Shown in pieces: positions 7,555 to 16,639 of a stretch of 37,612 bases of DNA. Source of the stretch: UBA1268 sp965662195. GTDB lineage: Bacteria > Planctomycetota > Planctomycetia > Pirellulales > UBA1268. The position numbers and the translations under genes are program-made. The number at the start of each line of letters is the position of its first letter. Within the stretch, counting starts at the first letter, position 1. The DNA lies in the NCBI GenBank assembly GCA_965662195.1, contig CBFIHA010000032.1:1-37612 (forward strand). Direction: 5' to 3'. The notes below the pieces were generated by a model. That model ran no database searches, was not told the DNA's origin, and saw only the letters and a list, made by a program, of their open reading frames with translations.

Positions 7555-9765
7555 GTGACAGCGACCTTTGAAGACCACAACTCATGGCGAGCACTGTTCG
7601 ACGGTCGGCAGCCGGCACCGGGAGCCTTGCTGGGTCCACATCCGGTGAGTGGACGCAGCGATCTCACCCGGGTCCGGGCTTTTCTGCCGCAGGCCCGACG
7701 GGCCTGGCTGGTGGGTCAGCAGGGAGCAGCTGTGGGGCAGCCACTGCCGATGCGACGAACCCATGCCGCCGGGCTCTACGAGGCTTATCTCACTTCCACG
7801 GCCGCCTCAGGCTACCGGCTGCGAATCGATGACGCCTCCCTCGGCCCGCGCGAACACCACGACCCCTATGCCTTTTCCACCATGCTGACCGACTACGACC
7901 TCCACCTGCTCGGCGAGGGCCGGCACTGGAAGAGCTACGAGAAACTCGGCGCCCAGTTACGGGAGGTCGCTGGCGTCGCCGGGGTCAACTTTGCCGTCTG
8001 GGCCCCCAACGCCACCGCCGTCAGCGTCATCGGTGATTTCAACGGCTGGGATGGCCGCATCCATCAAATGAACAAGCGGATTCCCTCGGGAGTCTGGGAG
8101 CTGTTCATTCCGGGGGTACAGACCGGCGCCAGCTACAAATTTCGCATCCAGTCGTCCGAAGGGACCAGCGAGCGGGCCGATCCCTACGGCATGGCCGCCG
8201 AGGTTCCCCCCCGGACCGCCTCACGGGTGGCCGATCTGGCCACCTACTCCTGGGGCGATGCGGCCTGGATGGATCATCGCCGCCACTGCGACTGGCTGGC
8301 CGAGCCGATTTCGATCTACGAGGTCCATCTCGGCAGCTGGCGGCGGCCGGGAGACGATCCGACCCGCTGGCAGACCTATGCCGATCTCCAGCGTGAACTC
8401 GTTCCCTACTGCATCGAGATGGGGTTCACGCATGTCGAGTTTCTGCCACCGACTGAGCACCCGCTGTCGGCCAGTTGGGGCTACCAGACAATCGGACTGT
8501 TTGCCGCCACCAGCCGCTTCGGCTCGCCACAGGACATGATGGCCCTGATCGACAGCCTGCACCAGGCCGGCATTGGCGTGATCATCGACTGGGTGCCGGC
8601 CCACTTTCCCAAGGACGGCCATGGGCTCCGGCGGTTCGACGGCACCGCCCTCTACGAACACGAGGACCCCCGCCTTGGCGAGCATCCCGACTGGGGCACG
8701 CTGATCTTCAATTACGGCCGCAACGAGGTGGCCAATTACCTGATCAGCTCGGCCCTCTTCTGGCTTGACCGCTATCACATCGACGGGCTGCGGGTCGATG
8801 CGGTCGCCTCGATGCTCTACCTCGACTACAGCCGCAAAGAGGGTGAATGGCTGCCGAACTGTTTCGGTGGCCGGGAGAACCTCGAGGCGATCGAGTTTCT
8901 CAAGCAGTTCAACATCCAGGTCCACCACCACTTTCCCGGTGTGCTGACGATTGCCGAGGAATCGACCGCCTGGCCCGGGGTGTCGCGGCCGACCTACACC
9001 GGCGGCCTCGGCTTCAGCCTGAAGTGGAACATGGGCTGGATGAACGACACCCTGCGGTACATGCGGCACGACCCGATCCACCGCAAGTACCACCATGACG
9101 AGCTGACCTTCAGCCTGATCTATGCCTTCAATGAAAACTTCGTGCTGCCGCTGTCGCACGACGAGGTGGTCCACGGCAAGGGCTCACTGCTCGATCAGAT
9201 GCCGGGCGACCTCTGGCAGAAATTTGCCAACCTGCGGCTGCTCTACGCGATGATGTGGTGCCATCCCGGCAAGAAGCTGCTGTTCATGGGCAATGAATTC
9301 GGCCAGTGGCAGGAGTGGAATTTTGACGAGAGCCTGCAGTGGCATCTGCTGCAGTGGGACAGTCATCGGGGCCTGTCGCAGGCCGTGGCCGACCTGAACC
9401 AGCTGCTCCGTCAGGAGCCAGCCCTACACGCCGTCGATTTTGACGGCCGGGGGTTTGAGTGGATCGACTGCCACAACTGGCAGGAGAGCGTGCTCGCCTT
9501 CGTCCGCCGCGGCAGCCGGCCCGATGATTTCCTTGTCGTGCTCTGTAACTTCACCCCAGTGCCGCGGCCGGGCTACCGACTCGGCGTGCCGGCGGCGGGC
9601 AGCTACACAGAGCGGTTCAACAGCGACGCCGCCCGCTACGGCGGCAGCGACGTGACCAACCCGCTGCCACTGGCCAGCCAGCCGGTGCCGCATCATGGAC
9701 GCGAGCAGTCGATCGTGCTGACGGTGCCCCCCCTGGCGGCGGTCGTCCTCGGCCCCGCGACCTAA
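7555..9765 (+). CDS. glgB: GlgB, 1,4-alpha-glucan branching enzyme
   Basis: GlgB cuts alpha-1,4 glucan chains and re-attaches them by alpha-1,6 links to make glycogen branches. The order is N-terminal carbohydrate-binding module N, CBM48 (VNFAVWAPNATAVSVIGDFN), the GH13 barrel, and a C-terminal all-beta domain. Catalytic residues by alignment from memory are Asp415 (DGLRVDAV), Glu468 (TIAEEST) and Asp536 (LSHDEVVHGKGS); their spacing equals that of the E. coli enzyme. GTG 7555 is chosen because GGGAG sits about ten bases upstream and it gives 736 aa, the family norm; the frame runs open to 7426, but that leader is atypical. No other glycogen genes are in the window. The 3' end converges with the next gene, 45 nt away. 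Confidence 0.95.
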   Translation: MTATFEDHNSWRALFDGRQPAPGALLGPHPVSGRSDLTRVRAFLPQARRAWLVGQQGAAVGQPLPMRRTHAAGLYEAYLTSTAASGYRLRIDDASLGPREHHDPYAFSTMLTDYDLHLLGEGRHWKSYEKLGAQLREVAGVAGVNFAVWAPNATAVSVIGDFNGWDGRIHQMNKRIPSGVWELFIPGVQTGASYKFRIQSSEGTSERADPYGMAAEVPPRTASRVADLATYSWGDAAWMDHRRHCDWLAEPISIYEVHLGSWRRPGDDPTRWQTYADLQRELVPYCIEMGFTHVEFLPPTEHPLSASWGYQTIGLFAATSRFGSPQDMMALIDSLHQAGIGVIIDWVPAHFPKDGHGLRRFDGTALYEHEDPRLGEHPDWGTLIFNYGRNEVANYLISSALFWLDRYHIDGLRVDAVASMLYLDYSRKEGEWLPNCFGGRENLEAIEFLKQFNIQVHHHFPGVLTIAEESTAWPGVSRPTYTGGLGFSLKWNMGWMNDTLRYMRHDPIHRKYHHDELTFSLIYAFNENFVLPLSHDEVVHGKGSLLDQMPGDLWQKFANLRLLYAMMWCHPGKKLLFMGNEFGQWQEWNFDESLQWHLLQWDSHRGLSQAVADLNQLLRQEPALHAVDFDGRGFEWIDCHNWQESVLAFVRRGSRPDDFLVVLCNFTPVPRPGYRLGVPAAGSYTERFNSDAARYGGSDVTNPLPLASQPVPHHGREQSIVLTVPPLAAVVLGPAT

Positions 9766-9810
9766 CTGCGAGCCCCCGACTCCCCCCGGGCAGCCCACTG
9801 TGGCGTGCTC

Positions 9811-12177
9811 CTATCGCATGAACCGCGGCTCGCGATTCCAGGTGAGGGCTGCTTTTTCTTCCAGCCCTTCAATCCAATTCCGGAAGACGTCAGCGAAGGC
9901 CTCTTGGGCCACCATTGCCACCCGCTGAGGCTCGCCCCGCGCACCTGCGAAGCGGGTTCGCAGTTCCGCCTCGTCCGGCTCCAAGGCAATCACCCGCAAG
10001 GCGTAACAGAAGGTCTGCGGCTCGTTGAAGGCCGAGGTACTCTCCCCGGCCGGAGTCGCAAAGACGGCCCGCATGAGATCCTCACCCGGCATCACCAGAC
10101 CGTTGGGCTCCGACACCCGCGGCGGCGCCCCGAAGCCAGCCGCTCCCTGAGTCAGCCAGGTGAATGGACCGACGGTCCGCACCGCCTCAGCGAGATCCTC
10201 GCCAACCGTTTCGGCCAGGCCCCGCTCGGCTGCTGCAGCAGCAATTTCGGCCGCCCGCTGCTCGGCCAAGGGCCGGGCCTCGACGATTCGCCAGGCCTTT
10301 TCGACGGTTTCGCGGGCCTCGGCAAAGCTCGGCACCCGCTCTTCCTGCTCGTCCTGCTTCCATGAAAAGTAACGATTGCCCTCGGCATCGCGTGACGTGA
10401 CCGGCCGCAGGGCGACACTGCCCTCCGCAAAGATCATCTCAAGCCACCGCCGCTGGCGAATGCCAAAGCGGCTGCCGGGGTCGGGTACGAACTCGAAGCT
10501 GGCCCCAATTCCTCCGGCTTCCGCGGCCGCTGGTGCCGCGATCCAGTCTGACTGCTCGGCAACAAGCCCCTGCTTCTCAGCGATCTTTTCGATGTCGGGA
10601 GCGACCGGTTCGGACTCACCATCATTCCCCCGGGCCAGCCAAACTGCCCGATCCTCGGCGTAGGCGGTTAAGTCTCCCGCCAACGCGGAAAAGATGGCAT
10701 CGATCGTGGCAGTCGCCCGCTCGCGGGTGAGCTGCTGGCGAATCTGATCGGCCACCTCTTCGAGCGGCCGCAGGGTCATCTCAGGCTCGGCCGGCTCAGA
10801 CGGTTCACCTGTTGTGTCGGCCCCTTTCTCGGCAGCCGCACCCTTGTCCGTCTCTGGGGCCTTGTCGGCTTGCGCGGCCTTCTCGTTTTTCTGGGTCTCA
10901 GTGGCCGGCGGGCCGCCTGCGGTTTTTTCAGCCTTGGCAGCCGGCGGTTCGGCTGCCGGCTTCGCATCGGTCTTCGCCACTGGCTGCTCGGCGGCAGGCG
11001 GCTGGGTTGCGGACTCACCTGCATCGGTCGCCTCGTCGGCGCGGAAGGCGACTGGCTGCACGGTCAGCCGGCGACGGGACTGGCTGCTGCTTTCTGCATT
11101 CGGCTCAGCGTCCGGGGCGGCATCAGCTGCTGGTTTCGACGGTTCGGCCGGCTCTGCCTCGGCATCAGCATCGGTCGTCGGTTTCGCGGCGGGCTGCTGC
11201 GCCGCAGCAGCTTCGGCCGCTGGCGGCTGCCCGTCGGCCGACTTGGCGTCGATGGCTGCGGCCGGAGTGTCCGCCGGCTGCTCAGCGGCGGCTGGCTTCG
11301 CCGCCGGTGGTGGTGCTGGAGCCCGGAAACGGGTCTCCTTGTTCGCCTCGTAATAGGCCTTCACATCCTCGTCGGTGATCGTCTTGGCGGCCTCATCCTC
11401 AAACTTTTTGCGGTCGGCCTTCAGCGAGGCAAAGCGAATCCGAAACGGCTCCTTGAAGCCGGGGTCGGGGCTGCGGGAAACCGGCAGGTCGTTCTTGTAA
11501 CGTTCGAAAAAGGCCCGCAGTTCGGCCTCGTTCGGCGGATCGACCGAAACCGCAAACTCCTCGACAGCCACCGGGTAAGCCTCCACCGTCGCCGCCTGCT
11601 CCAGCCGCTTGTAGAAATCCCACGACCAGCCCGGGGGATCACCGGAAAAACCCGTCTGAAACAGCAGCAGCATGTTCCGGGCGGTCAGGGCGGTTCGCAA
11701 CGAATCGAACAGATCAGCCGCCGCAACCGGTGCCCGGCCGTAACGCAGCCCAGCGATGATCTGGTCGAACTGATCCTGCCGCACCTTGTTGTCGGTCCAG
11801 GTCGCCAGAAATTCGTTGATGGCGGTGTTGCTCACCGTCAGGCCGATTTCCTCCGCCTGGTCAGCCAGCAGCATCTCCCGAACAATCAGCTCCTCACCCT
11901 CCGGAAACGCCGGCAGTTGCGCGGCGTCCCGGCCGCCAACGGCTGCCGCCTCGAGCAGAAACCGGTTGGTGAGCGTTCGCATTGCCACAGCTCGATCGAG
12001 TTCCCCCTCGCGGAGTTTTCCCCCCTTCCACGAAACCACGACCGGGTCCGACGATGCCGGACCGCTGGTCATCTGCAGGAACGGCGGCAGCACAAAAAAG
12101 GCCAGCATGGCCAGGACTGCGACGGCCACAAGCATCGACCGCTGGTATTTTCTGAAAAAATTGAAGGACCCGGCCAT
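9811..12177 (-). CDS. Membrane-anchored SurA/PpiD-like protein with long Ala/Pro/Glu linker
   Basis: The protein (788 aa from ATG 12177) begins FNFFRKYQRSMLVAVAVLAML, a short cytoplasmic tail and a single transmembrane anchor (about residues 16-36), the PpiD arrangement. A SurA_N-like helical region follows (about 45-280; EELIVREMLLADQAEEIGLT, INEFLATW). Residues about 286-465 are a low-complexity linker made almost only of Ala, Pro, Glu, Asp, Lys and Gln. The C-terminal third is helical and charged. I see no parvulin (rotamase) signature, so this is probably a periplasmic chaperone or scaffold and not an active prolyl isomerase. The frame extends upstream of the chosen ATG, but that part is not protein-like. 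It is divergent from topA with 180 nt between starts. Family assignment is moderate; the architecture is seen directly. Confidence 0.65.
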   Translation of the reverse strand: MAGSFNFFRKYQRSMLVAVAVLAMLAFFVLPPFLQMTSGPASSDPVVVSWKGGKLREGELDRAVAMRTLTNRFLLEAAAVGGRDAAQLPAFPEGEELIVREMLLADQAEEIGLTVSNTAINEFLATWTDNKVRQDQFDQIIAGLRYGRAPVAAADLFDSLRTALTARNMLLLFQTGFSGDPPGWSWDFYKRLEQAATVEAYPVAVEEFAVSVDPPNEAELRAFFERYKNDLPVSRSPDPGFKEPFRIRFASLKADRKKFEDEAAKTITDEDVKAYYEANKETRFRAPAPPPAAKPAAAEQPADTPAAAIDAKSADGQPPAAEAAAAQQPAAKPTTDADAEAEPAEPSKPAADAAPDAEPNAESSSQSRRRLTVQPVAFRADEATDAGESATQPPAAEQPVAKTDAKPAAEPPAAKAEKTAGGPPATETQKNEKAAQADKAPETDKGAAAEKGADTTGEPSEPAEPEMTLRPLEEVADQIRQQLTRERATATIDAIFSALAGDLTAYAEDRAVWLARGNDGESEPVAPDIEKIAEKQGLVAEQSDWIAAPAAAEAGGIGASFEFVPDPGSRFGIRQRRWLEMIFAEGSVALRPVTSRDAEGNRYFSWKQDEQEERVPSFAEARETVEKAWRIVEARPLAEQRAAEIAAAAAERGLAETVGEDLAEAVRTVGPFTWLTQGAAGFGAPPRVSEPNGLVMPGEDLMRAVFATPAGESTSAFNEPQTFCYALRVIALEPDEAELRTRFAGARGEPQRVAMVAQEAFADVFRNWIEGLEEKAALTWNREPRFMR

Positions 12178-12223
12178 GAAACCGCCTGTTCGCACGCGCC
12201 CCGGGGTCAGAAACCACCGAGAC

Positions 12224-12252
12224 TTGACAAGGAGAGAGAGGGGAGGGTAACG
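12224..12252 (+). promoter_or_regulatory. Possible sigma-70-type promoter for topA
   Basis: A consensus TTGACA (12224-12229) is followed after 17 nt by GTAACG (12247-12252), a poor -10. It lies in the 180-nt divergent gap and would give a leader of about 100 nt before topA. The -35 alone could be chance. Confidence 0.3.
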
Positions 12253-12357
12253 CTGGAGACCACCGGTCAGGCCGCAGATTGTAGCGCCACGCGTCAGGGC
12301 GCCAATCCCGATCTCCGTGATGGCCGGAACACGCACCCCCACGAATGGCTTCCAGCG

Positions 12358-15111
12358 ATGGCCAAGAAAACCACCAGACGGGCTCGCAGCACCAGCCGAT
12401 CCACCACCAGATCAGCCCCCCGGGGCGACTACGATCTGGTCATTGTTGAAAGCCCTGCAAAGGCCAAAACGATCGAAAAATACCTCGGCCCAGGCTTCGT
12501 CGTGAAGGCCTCGGTCGGCCACATCCGCGACCTGCCCAGCCGGGCGCCGAAAGGGACGAAGCAACTGGTGCCGGGGGTCGATCTGGAGCACGACTTCGCC
12601 CCCACCTACGAGGTCGACTCGGCCAAAAAGAAGACCGTCACCGAGCTCCGGCAGCTGGCCAAGGGAGCCCGCGACATCTGGTTTGCCACCGACCTCGACC
12701 GTGAGGGAGAGGCGATCGCCTGGCACCTGGCGGAGGAACTGAAGGTCAATCCCACCGAGGCCAAGCGGGTCACGTTCGACGCCATTACCAAGTCGGAGGT
12801 GAAGCGGGCCTTTGAACACCCCCGGGCGATCAACATGCCCCGGGTCGAGGCCCAGCAGGCCCGCCGGATCGTCGATCGAATTGTCGGCTACCGGGTCTCG
12901 CCCATCCTCTGGCGAAAGGTCGCCTCGGGTCTGAGTGCCGGCCGGGTGCAGAGCGTGGCGGCCCGATTGGTGGTCAAACGCGAGCAGGAGATCAGAGCCT
13001 TCACCCCCGCTGAATCCTGGGAGATCCAGGGCAATCTCTGCTTTGATGTCACGGCCGCGGCAGCCCTGCACACTGACTGGACCGATTTCATCGCCCGGCG
13101 GGACGAACGCGGCAAACCACCGGTCGTCCGTGACCGAATGACCTGGCTGGCCGATCATCGCAGTCTGTCGGCCGAACTGGTCGAGGTGGGCGGCAAGCCG
13201 CTGAAAATTGAGGCAGAAAAATCCTCCGCTGCCGATCTGGTCAATACGGCCGCGGCTGCAGCCGAGGCGGCTGGCCTGCTCGAGGTTGAGATCGATCGCC
13301 AGGAAAACCCCGACGGCAAGGGGCGGGCCCGCAACACCGTGCGGATCAGCGGTCGGCCCGACCCGGCGGCCCGCTATACCGTCGAATCGATCGACGTCAG
13401 CCGGACGCGGTCGCGGCCCTACCCGCCCTTCATCACCAGCACCCTCCAGCAAGCGGCCAGCAGCCGGCTGGGCATGTCGACCGACCGGACGATGCGGATC
13501 GCCCAGCAACTCTACGAGGGCATCGACCTGCCAGGTGAGGGCCGGGTCGGCCTGATCACCTACATGCGAACCGACTCGACCAATCTCTCCAAGGAAGCGA
13601 TCGGGATGGCCCGCCGCTACCTCGAGGAACAGCTCGGCAAGGAGTACCTGCCCGAGAAGCCACGTTACTACTCCAGCACGAACCAAAGCGCGCAGGAGGC
13701 CCACGAGGCGATCCGTCCCACCGATCCCTTCCGTGACCCCGACTCGGTGGCGGCAGCCCTGACCGACGAGCAGCAGCGACTCTATCGGCTGATCTGGCAG
13801 TCGTTCCTCGGTTGCCAGGCAACCGATGCCGAGTGGGACTCCACCTCCGTGCGGATGCGGCGGACCGACCACGACACCGGTGCCGTCTTCAAGGCCCACG
13901 GCAGAGTGCTCCGGTTCGACGGCTGCCTGCGGATCACCGGCGTGCCCAAGGGGGACGGCGACCAGGTGCTGCCCGACTTTGACAAGGGCACCGAACTGGC
14001 CCCGTTCGTCATCGACCCGCGGCAGAAGTTCCAGGCTCCGCCGCCGCGGTACAGCGAAGCGACGCTGGTGAAGAAGCTCGAGGAGGAGGGCATCGGCCGG
14101 CCGTCGACCTACGCGAGCATCATCAACGTGATTGAGAACCGGGGCTACGTCGAGCAGCGGGAACGACGGTTCTACGCCACCGCCCTCGGCGAGGCGGTGA
14201 CCGAGTTCCTCGAGGAGGGCTTTGAGGACCAGTTCATTGAGGTCGGCTACACCCGCGAGATCGAACAGGAACTCGACCAGGTGGCCCAGGGCAGCAAACC
14301 CTGGACCGAGATGCTCCATGAATTCTACGGCGAACTCCTCCCGAAGCTGGAGTTTGCCGATCAGCTGAAACACAAAAAGGCCGAGTCTTTCCCTTCGGAA
14401 TATGCCTGCCCGAAGTGCAAGCGGCGGCTGGAATACCGGCTTGGCAAGACCGGCCGATTCCTCTCCTGCAGCGGCTACAACGAAAAAACAATCATCGAGC
14501 CCCCAGCCCCGAAGAAACCGGCCAAGGGCAAGAAGCCCCGGGCCCGCAAGCCCCAGGAGGTGCCGGCCTGCACCTACGCCATGCCGGTCGACCGGGACGG
14601 CCGGCCACTGCTGCCGGAACAGATCGACCTGCTCTCACCGGCTGGCATCCCAATGGTGAAGAAGACCGGCCGCTACGGTGACTTTTTGGTGGAGGACCGC
14701 CCCCCGCCCCCGAAGAAAACCGGCAGGAAGGCGGCCACGGACAACGGTGAGGCTCCGCCGTTCATTCTCAACATCGACAAACAGGGGAAGCTCAAGTTTC
14801 CGGCCCCGCCGCCGATCGTCACCGACATCCCCTGCCCCAAGTGCGGCGACGTGATGAACCTGCGTGACGGCAAGCGGGGGCCGTGGCTCGGCTGCCGGGG
14901 ATTTCCCAAGTGCCGCGGCCGGGCCGCCTTCACAAAGCTGCCCGAAGCGGAGCAACGGGAAATGAAACGGCAGTTGGCCGCGCACCTCAAGGGTCAGCAG
15001 CAACTGGTGCTCACCCGCCGGGATCATCAGACCCGGGTCGAGGATGGCACACCGGTGTCGGACCTGACCATCGAAGGGGGCGTGGCCGAACTGGAAAAGT
15101 TCGTCAGCTGA
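12358..15111 (+). CDS. topA: TopA, DNA topoisomerase I (type IA)
   Basis: TopA relaxes negatively supercoiled DNA through a 5'-phosphotyrosine intermediate. After a basic Lys/Arg/Thr-rich leader comes the Toprim domain (YDLVIVESPAKAKTIEKYLG, and the DLDREGEAIAWHLAEE metal-binding motif). The catalytic tyrosine is Tyr402 in LITYMRTDSTNLS. The EEGIGRPSTYASI motif follows. The C-terminal region carries Topo_C zinc ribbons: CPKCKRRLEYRLGKTGRFLSC and CPKCGDVMN with GCRGFPKC, and between them a ribbon-like repeat of which only part keeps cysteines. The length is 917 aa. The frame is open for 1.5 kb upstream through the antisense of the neighbour, but ATG 12358 starts the recognisable protein (MAKKTT). 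It converges with acpS, 19 nt away. Confidence 0.95.
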   Translation: MAKKTTRRARSTSRSTTRSAPRGDYDLVIVESPAKAKTIEKYLGPGFVVKASVGHIRDLPSRAPKGTKQLVPGVDLEHDFAPTYEVDSAKKKTVTELRQLAKGARDIWFATDLDREGEAIAWHLAEELKVNPTEAKRVTFDAITKSEVKRAFEHPRAINMPRVEAQQARRIVDRIVGYRVSPILWRKVASGLSAGRVQSVAARLVVKREQEIRAFTPAESWEIQGNLCFDVTAAAALHTDWTDFIARRDERGKPPVVRDRMTWLADHRSLSAELVEVGGKPLKIEAEKSSAADLVNTAAAAAEAAGLLEVEIDRQENPDGKGRARNTVRISGRPDPAARYTVESIDVSRTRSRPYPPFITSTLQQAASSRLGMSTDRTMRIAQQLYEGIDLPGEGRVGLITYMRTDSTNLSKEAIGMARRYLEEQLGKEYLPEKPRYYSSTNQSAQEAHEAIRPTDPFRDPDSVAAALTDEQQRLYRLIWQSFLGCQATDAEWDSTSVRMRRTDHDTGAVFKAHGRVLRFDGCLRITGVPKGDGDQVLPDFDKGTELAPFVIDPRQKFQAPPPRYSEATLVKKLEEEGIGRPSTYASIINVIENRGYVEQRERRFYATALGEAVTEFLEEGFEDQFIEVGYTREIEQELDQVAQGSKPWTEMLHEFYGELLPKLEFADQLKHKKAESFPSEYACPKCKRRLEYRLGKTGRFLSCSGYNEKTIIEPPAPKKPAKGKKPRARKPQEVPACTYAMPVDRDGRPLLPEQIDLLSPAGIPMVKKTGRYGDFLVEDRPPPPKKTGRKAATDNGEAPPFILNIDKQGKLKFPAPPPIVTDIPCPKCGDVMNLRDGKRGPWLGCRGFPKCRGRAAFTKLPEAEQREMKRQLAAHLKGQQQLVLTRRDHQTRVEDGTPVSDLTIEGGVAELEKFVS

Positions 15112-15130
15112 CCGGTGATCGGGCAGCCCT

Positions 15131-15550
15131 TCAACTCCAGGGCATGTCCCGGTCGTAGGTGACCGGCATCTCATCGACGGCAACGGCGTGGGCGGTCGCA
15201 TGGGTGCGGCAGTGCGAGATGCTCACCAGCACGCCGGCGATGCCCATGCGCTCGGCCAGGTCCTGGGTGCCGCCGGCCAGGGTCGCCGTTGGCCGGCCGC
15301 TGGCTCCGTTGAGGACCTCGATATCACGCCAGCTGATCCCCTGCCGCCAGCCGGTCCCGAGTGCCTTGAGGATCGCCTCCTTGGCGGCCCAGCGACCAGT
15401 GAAATGCTGCATCGCCATGCGGCGGCCGCGGCAATACTCGATCTCCCGTGGCGTAAAGACCCGCTGGACGAACAGTTCGCCATGCCGCTCGATCATCTGG
15501 CCGATCCGCAGACACTCGGTGATGTCGGTGCCGACGCCGAGGACATTCAT
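15131..15550 (-). CDS. acpS: AcpS, holo-[acyl-carrier-protein] synthase
   Basis: AcpS transfers 4'-phosphopantetheine from CoA to the conserved serine of acyl carrier protein. The N-terminal VLGVGTDI holds the Mg-binding Asp9, and FTGRWAAKEAILKALGTG holds Glu58; both are hallmark residues. VLVSISHCRTHATAHAVA near the C-terminus is the usual last strand-helix motif. The protein has 139 aa, slightly longer than typical because of a polar C-terminal tail. Its ATG overlaps the trpS stop by four bases (ATGA), so it is co-translated with trpS, and it converges with topA. Confidence 0.94.
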   Translation of the reverse strand: MNVLGVGTDITECLRIGQMIERHGELFVQRVFTPREIEYCRGRRMAMQHFTGRWAAKEAILKALGTGWRQGISWRDIEVLNGASGRPTATLAGGTQDLAERMGIAGVLVSISHCRTHATAHAVAVDEMPVTYDRDMPWS

Positions 15551-16572
15551 CGCCGTCGCGCCTCCTGCCCTCGGCTCAGCCCGCAGGCCGACCGGGCCCG
15601 GTCAAGGACCACGGCTGCCTCCCGGCGGGCCCGCTCCGCTCCCGCAGCCAGAATGGCGTCGATCCTTTCCGGGTCGGCCTCCAGCTCAGATCGCCGCTGC
15701 CGGGCCTCGGCAAAAAAATCAGCGGCGGCCGCCACCAGGGCCTTTTTTACCTCGCCGTAGCCGAACCCGCCCCGGCGGTACCGGTCGGCCATCGCGGCTG
15801 CGTCGACAGAGGGCGCCAACAGGGCATAGAGCTGGTAGAGATGGTCACCCTCCGGCTCTTTGGGCTCCTCCAGCGGCCGAGAGTCGGTGGTGATTCGCAT
15901 GATCTTCTTCTTCTGCACACCGGGCTCCTCGAAGACCTCGATGGTGTTCTCGTAGCTCTTCGACATCTTCTGGCCGTCAGTACCGGGCACCTTCGCCCCC
16001 CCCTCGACCAGCCGCGGCCTGGGCAGCCGAAAGACCTCACCATAAAGATGATTAAACCCTCCGGCCAGATCGCGGCAGACCTCGATATGCTGCACCTGAT
16101 CCTCACCAACTGGCACGACGTCGGCGTCGTAGGCGAGAATGTCGGCCGCCATCAGCACCGGATAGGTGAAGAGCCCGGCATCGGCGGGGAGCCCGCGGGT
16201 CTTTTTGTCCTTGTAAGCGTGGCAACGTTCCAGCAGGCCCATCGGGGCGACCGTCATCAACAGCCAGGTCAGCTCAGCCACCTCCGGGACGTCCGACTGC
16301 ACGAACAGGGTGGCCCGTTCAGGATCGAGCCCAAGGGCCAACAGGTCGAGGGCAGCATCGCGGACCAGGCCCCGCAGCCGCTCCGGCTCGCGAACGGTTG
16401 TCAGGGCATGCAGATCGGCAATGAAGTAGAAGGCGTCACCCGCATCCTGTAGTTCGATGTACTGCCGAATCGCCCCAAAGTAGTTCCCCCAGTGGAACCG
16501 GCCGGTCGGCTGAATTCCCGAGAGGACTCGCTGGCGGGCGGGGGCGGCGGTCTGATCGGCTGGTTCACTCAT
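15547..16572 (-). CDS. trpS: TrpS, tryptophanyl-tRNA synthetase
   Basis: A class I aminoacyl-tRNA synthetase that charges tRNA-Trp. VLSGIQPTGRFHWGNYFGA contains the HIGH-type motif, GEDQVQHIEVCRDLA is the conserved tryptophan/ATP-site segment, and GQKMSKSYENTIEVF holds the KMSKS loop. At 341 aa it matches the family. Variation such as HWGN (for HLGN) is common in this enzyme. It precedes acpS with a four-base overlap and follows pyrD by 67 nt on the same strand, so all three may share a transcript. Confidence 0.95.
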   Translation of the reverse strand: MSEPADQTAAPARQRVLSGIQPTGRFHWGNYFGAIRQYIELQDAGDAFYFIADLHALTTVREPERLRGLVRDAALDLLALGLDPERATLFVQSDVPEVAELTWLLMTVAPMGLLERCHAYKDKKTRGLPADAGLFTYPVLMAADILAYDADVVPVGEDQVQHIEVCRDLAGGFNHLYGEVFRLPRPRLVEGGAKVPGTDGQKMSKSYENTIEVFEEPGVQKKKIMRITTDSRPLEEPKEPEGDHLYQLYALLAPSVDAAAMADRYRRGGFGYGEVKKALVAAAADFFAEARQRRSELEADPERIDAILAAGAERARREAAVVLDRARSACGLSRGQEARRR

Positions 16573-16639
16573 GCTGCGATCTTCGTTCTCTCAGGAAAGG
16601 GGAAGGGGGGGGCGGTCCGCGTCACCACAGATCGTGGCA

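Noticed and set aside
12412..14373. A 653-codon minus-strand frame inside topA
   Set aside because: It mirrors topA codons; the translation has no domain and no ribosome site. The same applies to long minus frames inside mqnC (1470-2687) and glgB (8221-9174).
10870..15111. A single 1413-codon plus-strand frame covering topA and 1.5 kb upstream of it
   Set aside because: The upstream part is antisense to the Ala/Pro/Glu linker and body of the neighbouring gene, reads as Gly/Arg/Leu-rich noise, and topA starts normally at ATG 12358. High GC keeps such frames open.
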